Positions 46,226-58,000 of a stretch of DNA of 64,000 nucleotides are shown here, piece after piece (position 1 is the first letter of the stretch; the number at the start of each line of letters is the position of its first letter). The DNA comes from Corydoras sp. C115. Taxonomy: Eukaryota > Chordata > Actinopteri > Siluriformes > Callichthyidae. Where the stretch lies: NCBI GenBank assembly GCA_019802505.1, contig JAFMOC010000588.1:62001-126000 (forward strand), in the 5' to 3' direction. The notes beneath the pieces were generated by a model that did no database searches, was not told the DNA's origin, and saw only the letters and a list, made by a program, of their open reading frames with translations. The translations under genes were made by a program, and so were the position numbers.

Positions 46226-46550
46226 CGGTGTAGCACGTTCTCCTCTCAGTGCTAGGAATTCTCGGCTCAAATCCCAAGCTGGGTGACGTTTGCATGTCCT
46301 CCCCGTGTCCGTGTGGGTTTCCTCCGGGTTCTCCGCTTTCCTCCCACTGTCCAAAAAACATGGATTACGGTCAATTGAATGCTCCAAATTGCCCCATATA
46401 GAGTGTGTTTGTGTGAGTGAGTATGTGCCCAGCGATAGATTGCCCCCCTGTCCTAGGTGTATCTGCCCAGCGCCCGAAATTTTCTCCCCTGGATGGACAT
46501 GGGAACCCTAGTAGAGGATAAAGTGGAAGATAATGGATGGATGGATGGAA
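46226..46550 (+). mobile_element. V-SINE
   Basis: Plus copy with truncated head. Its 3' flank (AAATTACATTTGTGTTTACAG) recurs at about 47117. Confidence 0.82.
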
Positions 46551-46570
46551 ATTACATTTGTGTTTACAGT

Positions 46571-46911
46571 TCATTCATTCATTCATTATCTCCCGCTTTA
46601 TCGGTCGCGGTGGGGTTCCCCATGCCCATCCAGGGGAGAACATCTCAGGCGCTGGGCAGATAGACCCAGGACAGGGCGCCAATCCATCGCTGGGCACACA
46701 CTCACTCACACAGTCACACTCTATATGGGGCAATTTTTGAGAACTCAATTGACTTGATCCATGTTTTTGGACTGTGGGAGGAAACCGGAGAACCCGGAGG
46801 AAACCCACGCGGACACGGGGAGAACATGGAAACTCCACCCAGATGGGGATTTGAATCGGGAATCCCTAGCGCTGAGAGGCGAACGTGCTAAACCACTAAG
46901 CCACCATACTG

Positions 46912-46913
<2 letters not shown>
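46571..46913 (-). mobile_element. V-SINE
   Basis: Full-length minus copy followed by an AT microsatellite (46915-46957). Confidence 0.88.
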
Positions 46914-46960
<47 letters not shown>

Positions 46961-47118
46961 CAAATTGCCCCATATAGAGTGTGTCTGTGTGAGTGAGTGT
47001 GTGCCCAGCGATAGATTGCCCCTCTGTCCTGGGTGTATCTGCCCAGCGCCCGAAATATTCTCCCCTGGATGGACATGGGGACCCTAGTAGAGGATAAAGT
47101 GGAAGATGATGGATGGAA
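46961..47118 (+). mobile_element. V-SINE 3' half
   Basis: Body and tail repeating 46390-46550, with the same flank after it. A local duplication around the intervening minus SINE. Confidence 0.8.
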
Positions 47119-47189
47119 ATTACATTTGTGTTTACAGTTTAAAAAAAAAATCTAAAGAAACTTTAAAAGCCTTAATCTTTTATCTTGGT

Positions 47190-47820
47190 ATTTTTTTAGG
47201 GGTTCAAGCACGAAGTGCATGAAACCTATTGTTTTCGCTCAGATTTTTCTTATTCTTATTTTTCTCCGGAAAAACGCGTTGGGCAGCCAAAACCGCAGAG
47301 CCTACAGCCACCAAACGCGGAGGGTACGTCCACATGGTGTGCATCTTCTCAGATAACAAAATCCACACCTTTTCACCCATAAGTGGCGCAATAGAGCAGC
47401 AAAACGCAGTCCTCAAACTTTTTTTTCCCGTCTCACAGACTCTCAACAAACCACTTTGCCATTTGGACCCATAAGCTCCGCCCACTTCGATTTTTTAGCT
47501 AATTTGCATAATTTGAAAATTCCACTTCTTCCTACTACTTCTCCATTGTTCACTCAATCCCCATGTGTTTGGTATCAAAAAATTCAGCGGAGCGTGCCCT
47601 CCACTCGATTTTAAAAAAAACTCTGACTTTTCCCTTCAGTCCCGCTGCTACATGCAAATTCATCTACATGTCTTAATTCAAATTAATTCCTCCTTCATTC
47701 AAAAATCTGTAACTCAAACACCCTTCACTCAAACCTTCTACAACTTCACACACACATTTAGCATGAGTCCCTGAGGACGTGTAAGAAATTTGGCGCACTT
47801 CTGTCCATATTTTTCCAATA
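47190..47820. mobile_element. Probable dispersed repeat
   Basis: Contains GTTCAAGCACGAAGTGCATG and CGCGTTGGGCAGCCAAAACC, which resemble a repeat common in fish genomes. No coding capacity. Family not assigned. Confidence 0.45.
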
Positions 47821-47857
47821 TTTTTTTTTTGTTTTTTTTTGTTTTTGTTTTTTTGAA

Positions 47858-47954
47858 GGGCGGCACGGTGGCTTAGTGGTTTAGCATGTTCGCTGGGCAC
47901 ACACTCACTCACACAGACACACTCTATATGGGGCAATTTGGACTATATATATAT

Positions 47955-48018
<64 letters not shown>
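47858..48018. mobile_element. V-SINE fragments fused head to head, with AT repeat
   Basis: A plus head (47858-47892) joins a minus body piece (47893-47942), then a (TA)n tract of about 75 bp up to the next SINE. Confidence 0.8.
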
Positions 48019-48019
<1 letters not shown>

Positions 48020-48021
<2 letters not shown>

Positions 48022-48380
48022 CAGCACGGCGGCTTAGTGGTTTAGCACGTTTGCCCCTCAGCGCTAGGGATTCCCGATTCAAATCCCCATCTGGGTGGAG
48101 TTTCCATGTTCTCCCCGTGTCTGCGTGGGTTTCCTCCGGGTTCTCCGGTTTCCTCCCACGGTCCAAAAACATGGATCAAGTCAATTGAATTCTCAAAATT
48201 GCCCCATATAGAGTGTGTGTGTGTGTGTGTGAGTGAGTGTGTGCCCAGCGATGGATTGGCGCCCTGTCCTGGGTCTATCTGCCCAGCGCCCGAGACGTTC
48301 TCCCCTGGATGGGCATGGGGAACCCCACCGCGACCCTAATAGAGGATAAAAGCGGGAGATAATGAATGAATGAATGAATG
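48020..48380 (+). mobile_element. V-SINE
   Basis: Full-length plus copy after the AT tract. Confidence 0.88.
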
Positions 48381-48579
48381 TTTTTGTTTTTTTTTTTTTT
48401 TTTTACAAAAATTACATTTGCAATCTGTGCGTTTTTTTTTTTTACATTTTTTTTTTTTTTTTTTTTAAATGTGTTTGAAGAAACTTTGTAAGCGCTAAAT
48501 GGTCTTAAAATGTTAGTTAATATCGATTCGGATGTGATTTTTTTTTCCCCGAGTATTAATTAGAAAATAGTTAGAAAAC

Positions 48580-49618
48580 ATTCATTCATTCATTATCTCC
48601 CGCTTTATCCTCTATTAGGGTCGCGGTGGGGTTCCCCATGCCCATCCAGGAGAGAACGTCTTAGGTGCAGGGCAGATAGATCCAGGACAGGACGCCAATC
48701 CATCGCTGGACACACACTCACTCACACAGACACACTCTATATGGGGCAATTTGGAGAACTCAATTGACTTGATCCATGTTTTTGGACTGTGGGAGGAAAC
48801 CGGAGAACCCGGAGGAAACCCACGCGGACACGGGGAGAACATGGAAACTCCACCCAGATGGGGATTCGAAACGGGAATCCCTAGCGCTGAGAGGAGAACG
48901 TGCTAAACCACTAAGCCACCGTGCCGCCTAGTTAGAAAACATTCATTCATTCATTATCTCCCGCTTTATCCTCTTATTAGGGTCGCGGTGGGGTTCCCTA
49001 TGCCCATCCAGAGAACCATGCAGGGCAGATAGACCCAGGACAGGAACCAATCTATCGTTGGGCGACACACTCTATATGGGGCAATTTGGAGAACTCAATT
49101 GACTTGATCCATGTTTTTGGACTGTGGGAGGAAACCGGAGAACCCGGAGGAAACCCACGCGGACACGGGGAGAACATGGAAACTCCACCCAGATGGGGAT
49201 TCGAAACGGGAATCCCTAGCGCTGAGAGGAGAACGTGCTAAACCACTAAGCCACCGTGCCGCCTAGTTAGAAAACATTCATTCATTCATTATCTCCCGCT
49301 TTATCCTCTTATTAGGGTCGCGGTGGGGTTCCCCATGCCCATCCATGGGAGAACGTTTCGGGCGCTGGGCAGAGACACCCAGGACAGGGCGCCAATCCAT
49401 CGCTGGGCACACACACAGACACACTCTATATGGGGCAATTTGGAGAGCTCAATTAACTTGATCCATGTTTTTGGACTGTGGGAGGAAACCCGGAGAACCC
49501 GGAGGAAGCCCACGCGGACACGGGGAGAACATGGAAACTCCACCCAGATGGGGATTCGAACCGGGAATCCCTAGCGCTGAGAGGAGAACATGCTAAACCA
49601 CTAAGCCACCGTGCCGCC
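48580..49618 (-). mobile_element. Triplicated V-SINE sharing one TSD
   Basis: Three minus copies (48580-48928, 48941-49263, 49276-49618). TAGTTAGAAAAC lies before, between and after them (48568, 48929, 49264, 49619), so one insertion with its target duplication was tandemly amplified. Confidence 0.92.
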
Positions 49619-49639
49619 TAGTTAGAAAACAATTTTTTT

Positions 49640-49786
49640 TTTTTTAAATCGCCTCAGATGAGCGCCGGTTACGCCTGCCCTCCCGCCTCGCACTGCGCAT
49701 GCTCAGTGGCGTAACCGCTCTGCGCAATGTTTTCATGTGGTGTGTAGTTCTCCTCGGCGCCGCGACTTCTCACGAAAACCCGCAGA
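49640..49786 (+). promoter_or_regulatory. kat8 promoter with NRF1-like site
   Basis: CpG-rich, TATA-less DNA between the last SINE and the ATG. TGCGCATGCTCA at 49694-49705 is close to the palindromic NRF1 site common in housekeeping promoters. Function inferred. Confidence 0.5.
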
Positions 49787-50796
49787 ATGGAGGTGGAACT
49801 GGACCCGGAGCTCTCCACCAACGGCCGCGGAGGCGTCGAGCCGGGCGGCCGGGCGCCGTTTTCCGCGAACGGCAGCGGCGGCGAGGACGACGAGACGGAG
49901 GCCACGCTTCGGCGACGGGACGCCGCGGGGTCGAGTTCCTTTCGCGCCGGCGACGGGGTGACCCTCGGCGGCGGCCGAGAGCAGGAGGTGTCGGTGGAAA
50001 TCGGCGAGACGTACCTCTGTCAGCGCGCAGACAAAACGTGGCGTGAGTTCGAAGCGACTCTTATTATAGGCATCGACAACTTTAAATAACGCTTTCTACC
50101 CAACTGTGGTGTTGCATTGCAGTGTGGTGTTGGTTGTTTATAGGTTTAAATTGGCAATTAATGGCCGAATTGTGTGTGTGTTTCTGTTAGACTCGGCTGA
50201 AGTGATCCAGTCCAGGCTGAACGAGCAGGAGGGCAGAGAGGAGTTCTATGTGCACTATGTCGGATGTGAGTGATGCTGATGTGGATATTCATTTTATCTG
50301 CTGCTTTTATCAGGTTTTCAGGTTAACATGAAGATACAACACAAGTTCCATACTCAGGTTTCATGTGGATGTTGCCAAAATGTGGTCAGTTCCCACAAAT
50401 TACATTAGACTTAATATTATATTTTATATTTATATTTTGGTCATTTAACAGACGCTTTTATCCAAAGCGCCTTACAAGGTGAGAACAGGGTTAAACAACA
50501 ACCCTGGAGCAATGAGGGTTAAGGGTCTTGCTCAAGGACCCACATTGGTAACTTCAGGGGACCTGGGATTTGAACCGTCAACCTTCAGATTGATAGCCCA
50601 ACACCCTGACCACTGAGCTACCACTCCCACCTAATATTAGGTCCATTAGGGCGGCACGGTGGCTTAGTGGTTTAGTGGTTTCGAATCCCAATCTGGGTGG
50701 AGTTTGCATGTTCTCCCCCCCGTGTCCCCGTAAGTTTCCTCCCACAGTCCAAAAAACATGGATTGAGTCAGTTGGATTCTCCAACTTGCCCCATAT

Positions 50797-50838
<42 letters not shown>

Positions 50839-52286
50839 TGTGTGCCCAGCGAAAGATTGGCGTCCTGTCCTGGGTGTCCCAGGCGTCCTGTCCTGGGTGT
50901 ATCTGCCTGAGACGTTATCCCCTGAGATGTTATATTCCATCCATCCATCATCTTCCACTTTATCCTCTACTAGGGTCCCCATGTCCATCCAGGGGAGAAT
51001 GTTTCGGGCGCTGGGCAGATACACCCAGGACAGGGGGGGCAATCTATCGCTGGGCACATACTCACTCACACAAACACACTCTATATGGGGCAATTTGGAG
51101 CATTCAATTGACCGTAATCCATTGTTTTTGTTGGACTGTGGGAGGAAAGCGGAGAACCCGGAGGAAACCCACGGGGAGGACATGAAAACGTCACCCAGAT
51201 TGGGATTCGAGCCGAGAATTCCTAGCACCGAGAGGAGAACGTGCTACACCGACTTCCAAGTGATACCTGTTCTGTGACGGTTCCGACCAATAAAGAACGG
51301 AGCACCAACGGAGGGGGACGTTATCCATGGGATAACGTCCCCCCCCGCAACCCTAATAGAAGATAAAGCGGAAGATAATGGATGGATGGATTAGGTCAAT
51401 TATCTGAAATGATTTAAGAGCATTCCCAACTTGTTTGAGGTCAAAATACAGGATTGGCCATACAGCCCCCCCCCCTGAAGTAATAAGGGGGTTGCTCATG
51501 GACCACATTGGTAACTTCAATGAAACTGGCATTAGAACCCATTACCTTCAGATTGAGAGCCCAACAAACTAACCATTGGGCTACCACACCCCAAAGTGTA
51601 AGACCATGCTCATTCATTCATTATCTCCCGCTTTATCCTCTATTAGGGTCGCGGTGGGGTTCCCCTTGCGCATCCAGGGGAGAACGTCTCGGGCGCTGGG
51701 CAGATAGATTCAGGACAGGGCGCCAATCCATCGCTGGGCACACACTCACTGACACAGACACACTCTATATGGGGCAATTTTGAGAATTCAATTGACTTGA
51801 TCCATGTTTTTGGACTGTGGGAGGAAACCGGAGAACCCGGAGGAAACCCACGCAGACACGAGGAGAACATGGAAACTCCACCCAGATGGGGATTCGAACC
51901 GGGAATGCTCATAAGACCTTAATTACCATCAGCTTGTGTTGTGTCAGAAGTGGTGTTAATTTAATTTGCTGTTTGCGTTTGGTAAGTGGTGCTGGAGGTA
52001 CGGGACAATTATAACCTCCACAGTAAGTTTGCCTCTTGTCATCATGTGGATGCTTGTCCTTCCACGTCTGTTGATCGGTTGTGTGTGTGATCCTTGTCCA
52101 CAGTCAACAGGCGTCTGGACGAGTGGGTTGGAAAGAATCGTCTGGCCCTGACCAAGACGGTAAAGGATGCAGTGAGGAAGAGTGTGGAGGAAGGCGGAGG
52201 AGAGCTCGGGGACCAGCCGGAACGGAAGATCACTCGAAATCAGAAACGCAAGCACGATGAGATCAACCACGTTCAGAAGGTACCTG

Positions 52287-52324
<38 letters not shown>

Positions 52325-55023
52325 ATGTGTGGTGGCCACATTCAGTCAAATTGAGAACCGCATTGAGTCCAGGTAGCTGCACCGCTCAAATAGCAATCCG
52401 TCAAAATCAGTGCGCCACCTGGCCATTAAAGGGAACGGCAAGTGACACGCTGATTGGTTAATTGTAGGTTTCACGCTGCACAAGGTGTACATTACCCGTC
52501 TACATGATAGCAAAGACACACTGACGGTCAAGCTGCGCTGTGTGATTGACAGCTCTGACACTAATGTCCATATCCATGTCAAATATCCATCCATTATCTT
52601 CCACTTTATTTTATATTCCTATATTAGGGTCGCGGGGGGGCAGATACACCCAGGACTGGAATGGAAACTCCACCCAGCTGGGGATTCGAACTGGGAATCC
52701 CAAGCGCCGAGAGGAGAACGTGCTAAACCACTAAGCCACCGTGCCGCCCTTTCTTCACATATTTATGTTAAAATAATCTTTTTTTATTCTTTTCCCAGAC
52801 CTATGCAGAAATGGACCCCACAACAGCAGCCCTTGAGAAAGAGCATGAAGCGGTAAGAAAAAAAAAAACCCATTTAACCCTAATCACACTCTCAGATTCA
52901 AAAAAGCAGAGGTTATTTCAGTGAAGGTTCAGGAATACAAACCAAACCTAGGTCCTTAATCCTGATGGAAGTGCTATTTATTGTTTTTAAATGTTTTTGG
53001 GTTTTTTTCTGTCTCTGTTTCTTTTCGCACACCAGATTACCAAGGTGAAATACGTGGACAAGATCCAGATTGGGAATTTCGAGATTGATGCGTGGTACTT
53101 CTCGCCGTTCCCCGACGATTACGGCAAGCAGCCCAAACTCTGGATCTGTGAATACTGCCTCAAATACATGAAATATGAAAAGACCTTCAGATTCCACCTG
53201 GTTCGTTCTTGGTCCTGCCACCTTACACAACACACCCACTGTAGTTAATGGAAGGGTTAGGAGTATATGCTGCACCACATCACATGGTTAGGTATGGAAG
53301 CACGTTTCCGCCAATAAGAGGAAAAAAAAAAAGTAACTCAGAATTCTGACTTTTTAATCTCAGAAATATGACTTTATCTCCCGCTTTTCAATCTCAATTT
53401 ATTACACATACACGTCCTCATGTCCGATAATCATCCTGTATTGCACGTCCTGTATGTGTAATAAATTGAGATTGAAAATCCCATGGTTTGGATAAGAAAC
53501 TTCCTACACCTTAGCCGCTTGCACTAGATGCATTAAACTGTGAGTGTGTGAGTGTCAGTGATGCGCTGGGCGGTTGTTCCACCCGCTGCAGCACGCTGCG
53601 GTCCGATGCAGAGCAGTTACCGTTAAACACTGAGATAAAGTCTCAACAATAATGTATCAAAGGCGAGGTCAAGGTTGTTTAACTGTTTAATTAGTCTTCA
53701 TTAAAAAAAGTGAATTTAGGTATATACCATGAAATTATTTAAAGACAACGACGTACAACCGAACCACAAGCAGCCGTTTTGCGCGCCTCATGCATATGTG
53801 TATATGAGCTATGAGCCTGTCACACGCATGCGCTGTCCGATATGATATAAAGTCAGAATTCCGGGATTAAAAGTCAGAATTCTGAGCTTAAAAAGTCAGA
53901 ATTCTGAGATAAAAAAAGTCAGAATTCTGAGATAAAAAAAAGCCAGAGTTCTGAGATAAAAAAAAGTCAGAGTTCTGAGATAAAAAAAAGTCACAATTCT
54001 GAGATAAAAAAAAGTCAGAGTTCTGAGTAAAAAAAAAGTCAGAGTTCTGAGATAAAAAAAAGTCAGAGTTCTGAGATAAAAAAAAAAGTCAAGAGTTCTG
54101 AGATAAAAAAAAAAAAGTCAAGAGTTCTGAGATAAAAAAAAAAAAGTCAAGAGTTCTGAGATAAAAAAAAAAAAAGTCAAGAGTTCTGAGATAAAAAAAA
54201 AAAAAAGTCAAGAGTTCTGAGATAAAAAAAAAGTCAAGAGTTCTGAGATAAAAAAAAAAAAAGTCGAGTTCTGAGATAAAAAAAAGTCAGAGTTCTGAGA
54301 TAAAAAGTTAAATTCTGAGATTAAAAGTCAGAATTCTGAGTTACTTTTATTTTTTTTTTTTTTTTTTTTTTTTTTTTCCCTCTTAGTGGCAGAAACGGGC
54401 TTCCATAGTTAGGGATAAGACAGTGGTGGATGTGTATTGATATGTGAGTGGGGTGGTAGTAGTTCTTGGTCCTGTTTCTATGATTGAACTCTAGATGGTG
54501 CTGTGACCTCACACTTCAAAATAAACAGCCTTCACTGTTTTCTCTCATGTTCCTTAATATCTTCAGGTTCTAATAGAGGAACTCTTCTGTTAGTTTGGGT
54601 TTCTGCATTTTCTTCAGCATTTTTAAGTTCAAACGCAGCCTGTACATGTTATTAATGGATTAGTCTGTCTGTAGGTGTTGTAGTTTGTATTTGGAGTTCA
54701 GTCCGTCTACTGTACCTTGTATTGTACTGTATCTTCGCTTTCGACTGCAACTGCATGTCATAAAACGACAACTGCATGACATAAAACGGAAAAAACATGA
54801 CATCAGTGAATAATAAGTGAGATATAATCATTAAACAACTGAGCAGGCGCACATAAATCATTTGCAATAGTTATTCATTTATGTTTTCTATTTTATTTTA
54901 TTTTATTTTTTGTCTGGCAGACGCAGTGTCAGTGGAGACAACCTCCGGGAAAGGAGATTTATCGCAGAGGGAATATCTCTGTGTATGAAGTCGATGGTCG
55001 AGACCATAAGGTAAACGTTTATA

Positions 55024-55072
<49 letters not shown>

Positions 55073-58000
55073 AAACGAAAAGGTCACCACCTGGTTTTAA
55101 CGGAGCAAATAAGTTATTAATAAGTAATACGTCTTTGTTTTGCTGTAGATTTACTGTCAGAACCTCTGTCTGCTTGCCAAACTCTTTCTGGATCACAAGA
55201 CACTTTACTTCGACGTGGAGCCGTTCATCTTTTACATCCTCACCGAGGTCAACAGGCAGGGGGCGCACATTGTGGGTTACTTCTCCAAGGTGAGGAATGT
55301 TGTCTTCTGCTTCTGATTCGTTTTCATCGCTCGTAAGTCTGTTCCGTCAGTCCATACCTAAATCGGATTTCCTGCCGACAGGAAAAGGAGTCTCCGGACG
55401 GCAACAACGTGGCCTGCATCCTCACTCTCCCGCCGTACCAGCGCCGAGGCTACGGAAAGTTTCTTATTGCATTCAGTATGTGGAACATTCTGACATCACA
55501 ATTAATATCGACCTTATTCTCCATGTTCTCAGTTCCCCTTTACTGTAAAAGATGGACTTTGTAGTTCTGCAATTCCACCCTGTAGTCCATCTGTTTGCGT
55601 TCTACAGTACATACTGTGTACTCTGTCCTAATGGTCAGAACACCAATAGTACCACCACAGAGCAGGGGTTATTGGGTGGGGGCATTAGTCCTATCCCAGC
55701 AGTGTCACTGAGGTGGAGAAATGGAACTACACTACTATGAACTGACCATCAACATCAACAATCCACCGCCCAAATGATACCTGTTCTGTGATGCTCCTGA
55801 GAACCAAGTTCTAACAACAACAAAGAACACAGATGGACTACAGTCTGTAAAACTACAAAGTCCATCTGTATTGTAAGTGGAGGAAATAAATGATGGAGCA
55901 AGAAAGGGGTGGCGTGTCCAAACGTTGGACCCGTTCTGGGGTTGTCTTTCTAATGAATGTCATTTTCTCTTAAAGGCTACGAGTTGTCCAAGTTGGAGAG
56001 TACGGTGGGATCTCCTGAGAAGCCTCTGTCAGATCTGGGGAAGCTGAGCTATCGGAGTTACTGGTCGTGGGTGCTGTTGGAGATCCTGCGAGATTTTAGA
56101 GGAACGCTGTCCATTAAAGATCTCAGGTCTGTTCTCATAAACCATGTAATATCTGAGTTCTGACATAAAACATAAAACTACAGAACGTACCAAACTCACC
56201 AGCTACCCTACTAACGGTGAGCATCCGGGGTTCAGGTCAGGGCGAGTTTTTAAGCATACACATGTCCACGTGCACGATGGGGTGCTCTATTTTGTACGTG
56301 TGGTACCCTAATATCTAATATCACCTGGAATTTAAAATGGCCCACATGTTACCTTTACTCGAATTAAAGAACCAATCCGAGGATCAGCGGGTTCATTACA
56401 CTACATAAGGGACTAGATGTCGCATAGGCCACACGAAATTAACTCACCAGCATCTCCTAAAGGGAGAACCTCCACCAACCTGTGACACCTGTAATAAGAC
56501 CATCACAATAAAGCACATAATCCTGGAATGCGATAAAAACAAAGACACCAGAAAGAAACAGAACTATCCCACGACTTATAAACAGTGGACTTTTTTAAGT
56601 CCAAAAAATACTTTAAAGCTCATGACATTTCTGAAAGACATTGGAATAAAGGCTCAATTATAGCCTTATAGTCAGACTATAAGATAATATTAGGTATGAT
56701 AATATTGTATAAATAACAACCCACCTTCTGTCATGAGTTAGGCCGAAAGGGGATTCATGGCGTTAAAACACAAACAAACAAACAAACACCACAAAAGGTC
56801 ATTTATGACCCGCAGACGCTCGTAAATATGAACCCTTTCAGAGTGATTGCTCAACACCCTAACCCGGGGCTATTCAACTATATTTTTCTGCGGGCCAGAT
56901 TTGGCAGAGAGCTCTGACCTGTGGGCCACACATTTTTCAGACCTTTACTAACACTGTCATTTTAACTGATTTAGAAGAGTCTCGAGTCTCGAGCCACGTC
57001 TGTGGCCAAAACATCAACTCGTCTCCCAGCCGTTGTGTCCGACGTAGGGATAGACTTGGTTGCTACCACCTCATCCACAGCCGATAGTATGCATTCTTTC
57101 TAGGGGTGTCTTCAGCTAAGGATTTTCATAGTCGAATCTGATTGGTCAGATTTTCCCTATAGTCGACTGATAGCGCCATGTAACAAATTTAAAAAAAATT
57201 TGTTCCCAGTTGTTAAGTGTGTTTTCCTGATTGTTTGTACCCTAAATGAATAGAAAAAAGTTATTATTCCCTGTAAACTCTGCTTTTGTGGTCAGCACAA
57301 TGATATTTTGAAATTGATCTATTTTTAAGGATATTCGCCATATTTCAAGATACTTAAGAAGCTTCTGGAATTGTGAGAACTATCAAGAAGTGATTTGAAA
57401 GTGGTGGTCCTTCCTAAGCTCCTCCTGTAATGGGTGTGGGGTGAAGTGTGAATACTGTCGTTATCAGAATCTGAATAGAGAATCAATTCACACCGGTCTG
57501 TCTAGGTCAATTCCCCTTTATCTGTGATGGCTGTTGCCCACTTACTATGCAATCCCAACCAATTAGATCATGTCTCTCCGTCTCTCAGAAAGGGCTATAG
57601 TGGCCCTATATAACTGTAGTTATACAGCTACCTACAATTCTGTACAGTCCCAGAAAGTTCTAGATAATTCTGGACAGTTCTAGAAACTTCTTGATAGTTC
57701 TCACAATTCCGGAAGCTTCTTAAGTATCTTGAAATATGGCGAATATCCTTAAAAATAGATCAGTTTCAAAATATCATTGTGCTGACCACAAAAGCAAAGT
57801 TTACAGGGAACTTTTTTCTATTCATTTAGGGTACAAACAATCAGGAAAACACACTTAACAACTGGGAACAAAAATTGTTACATGTTGCAGTCGAATCAGT
57901 TAAAATTTCACCACAAGATGGCGCTATAAGCGTGGTTTTTAAAAAAGATTTTTTAAAATATATTTTACTTGTTTTTCTAGAGCTTTATTAATGTGTAGCC

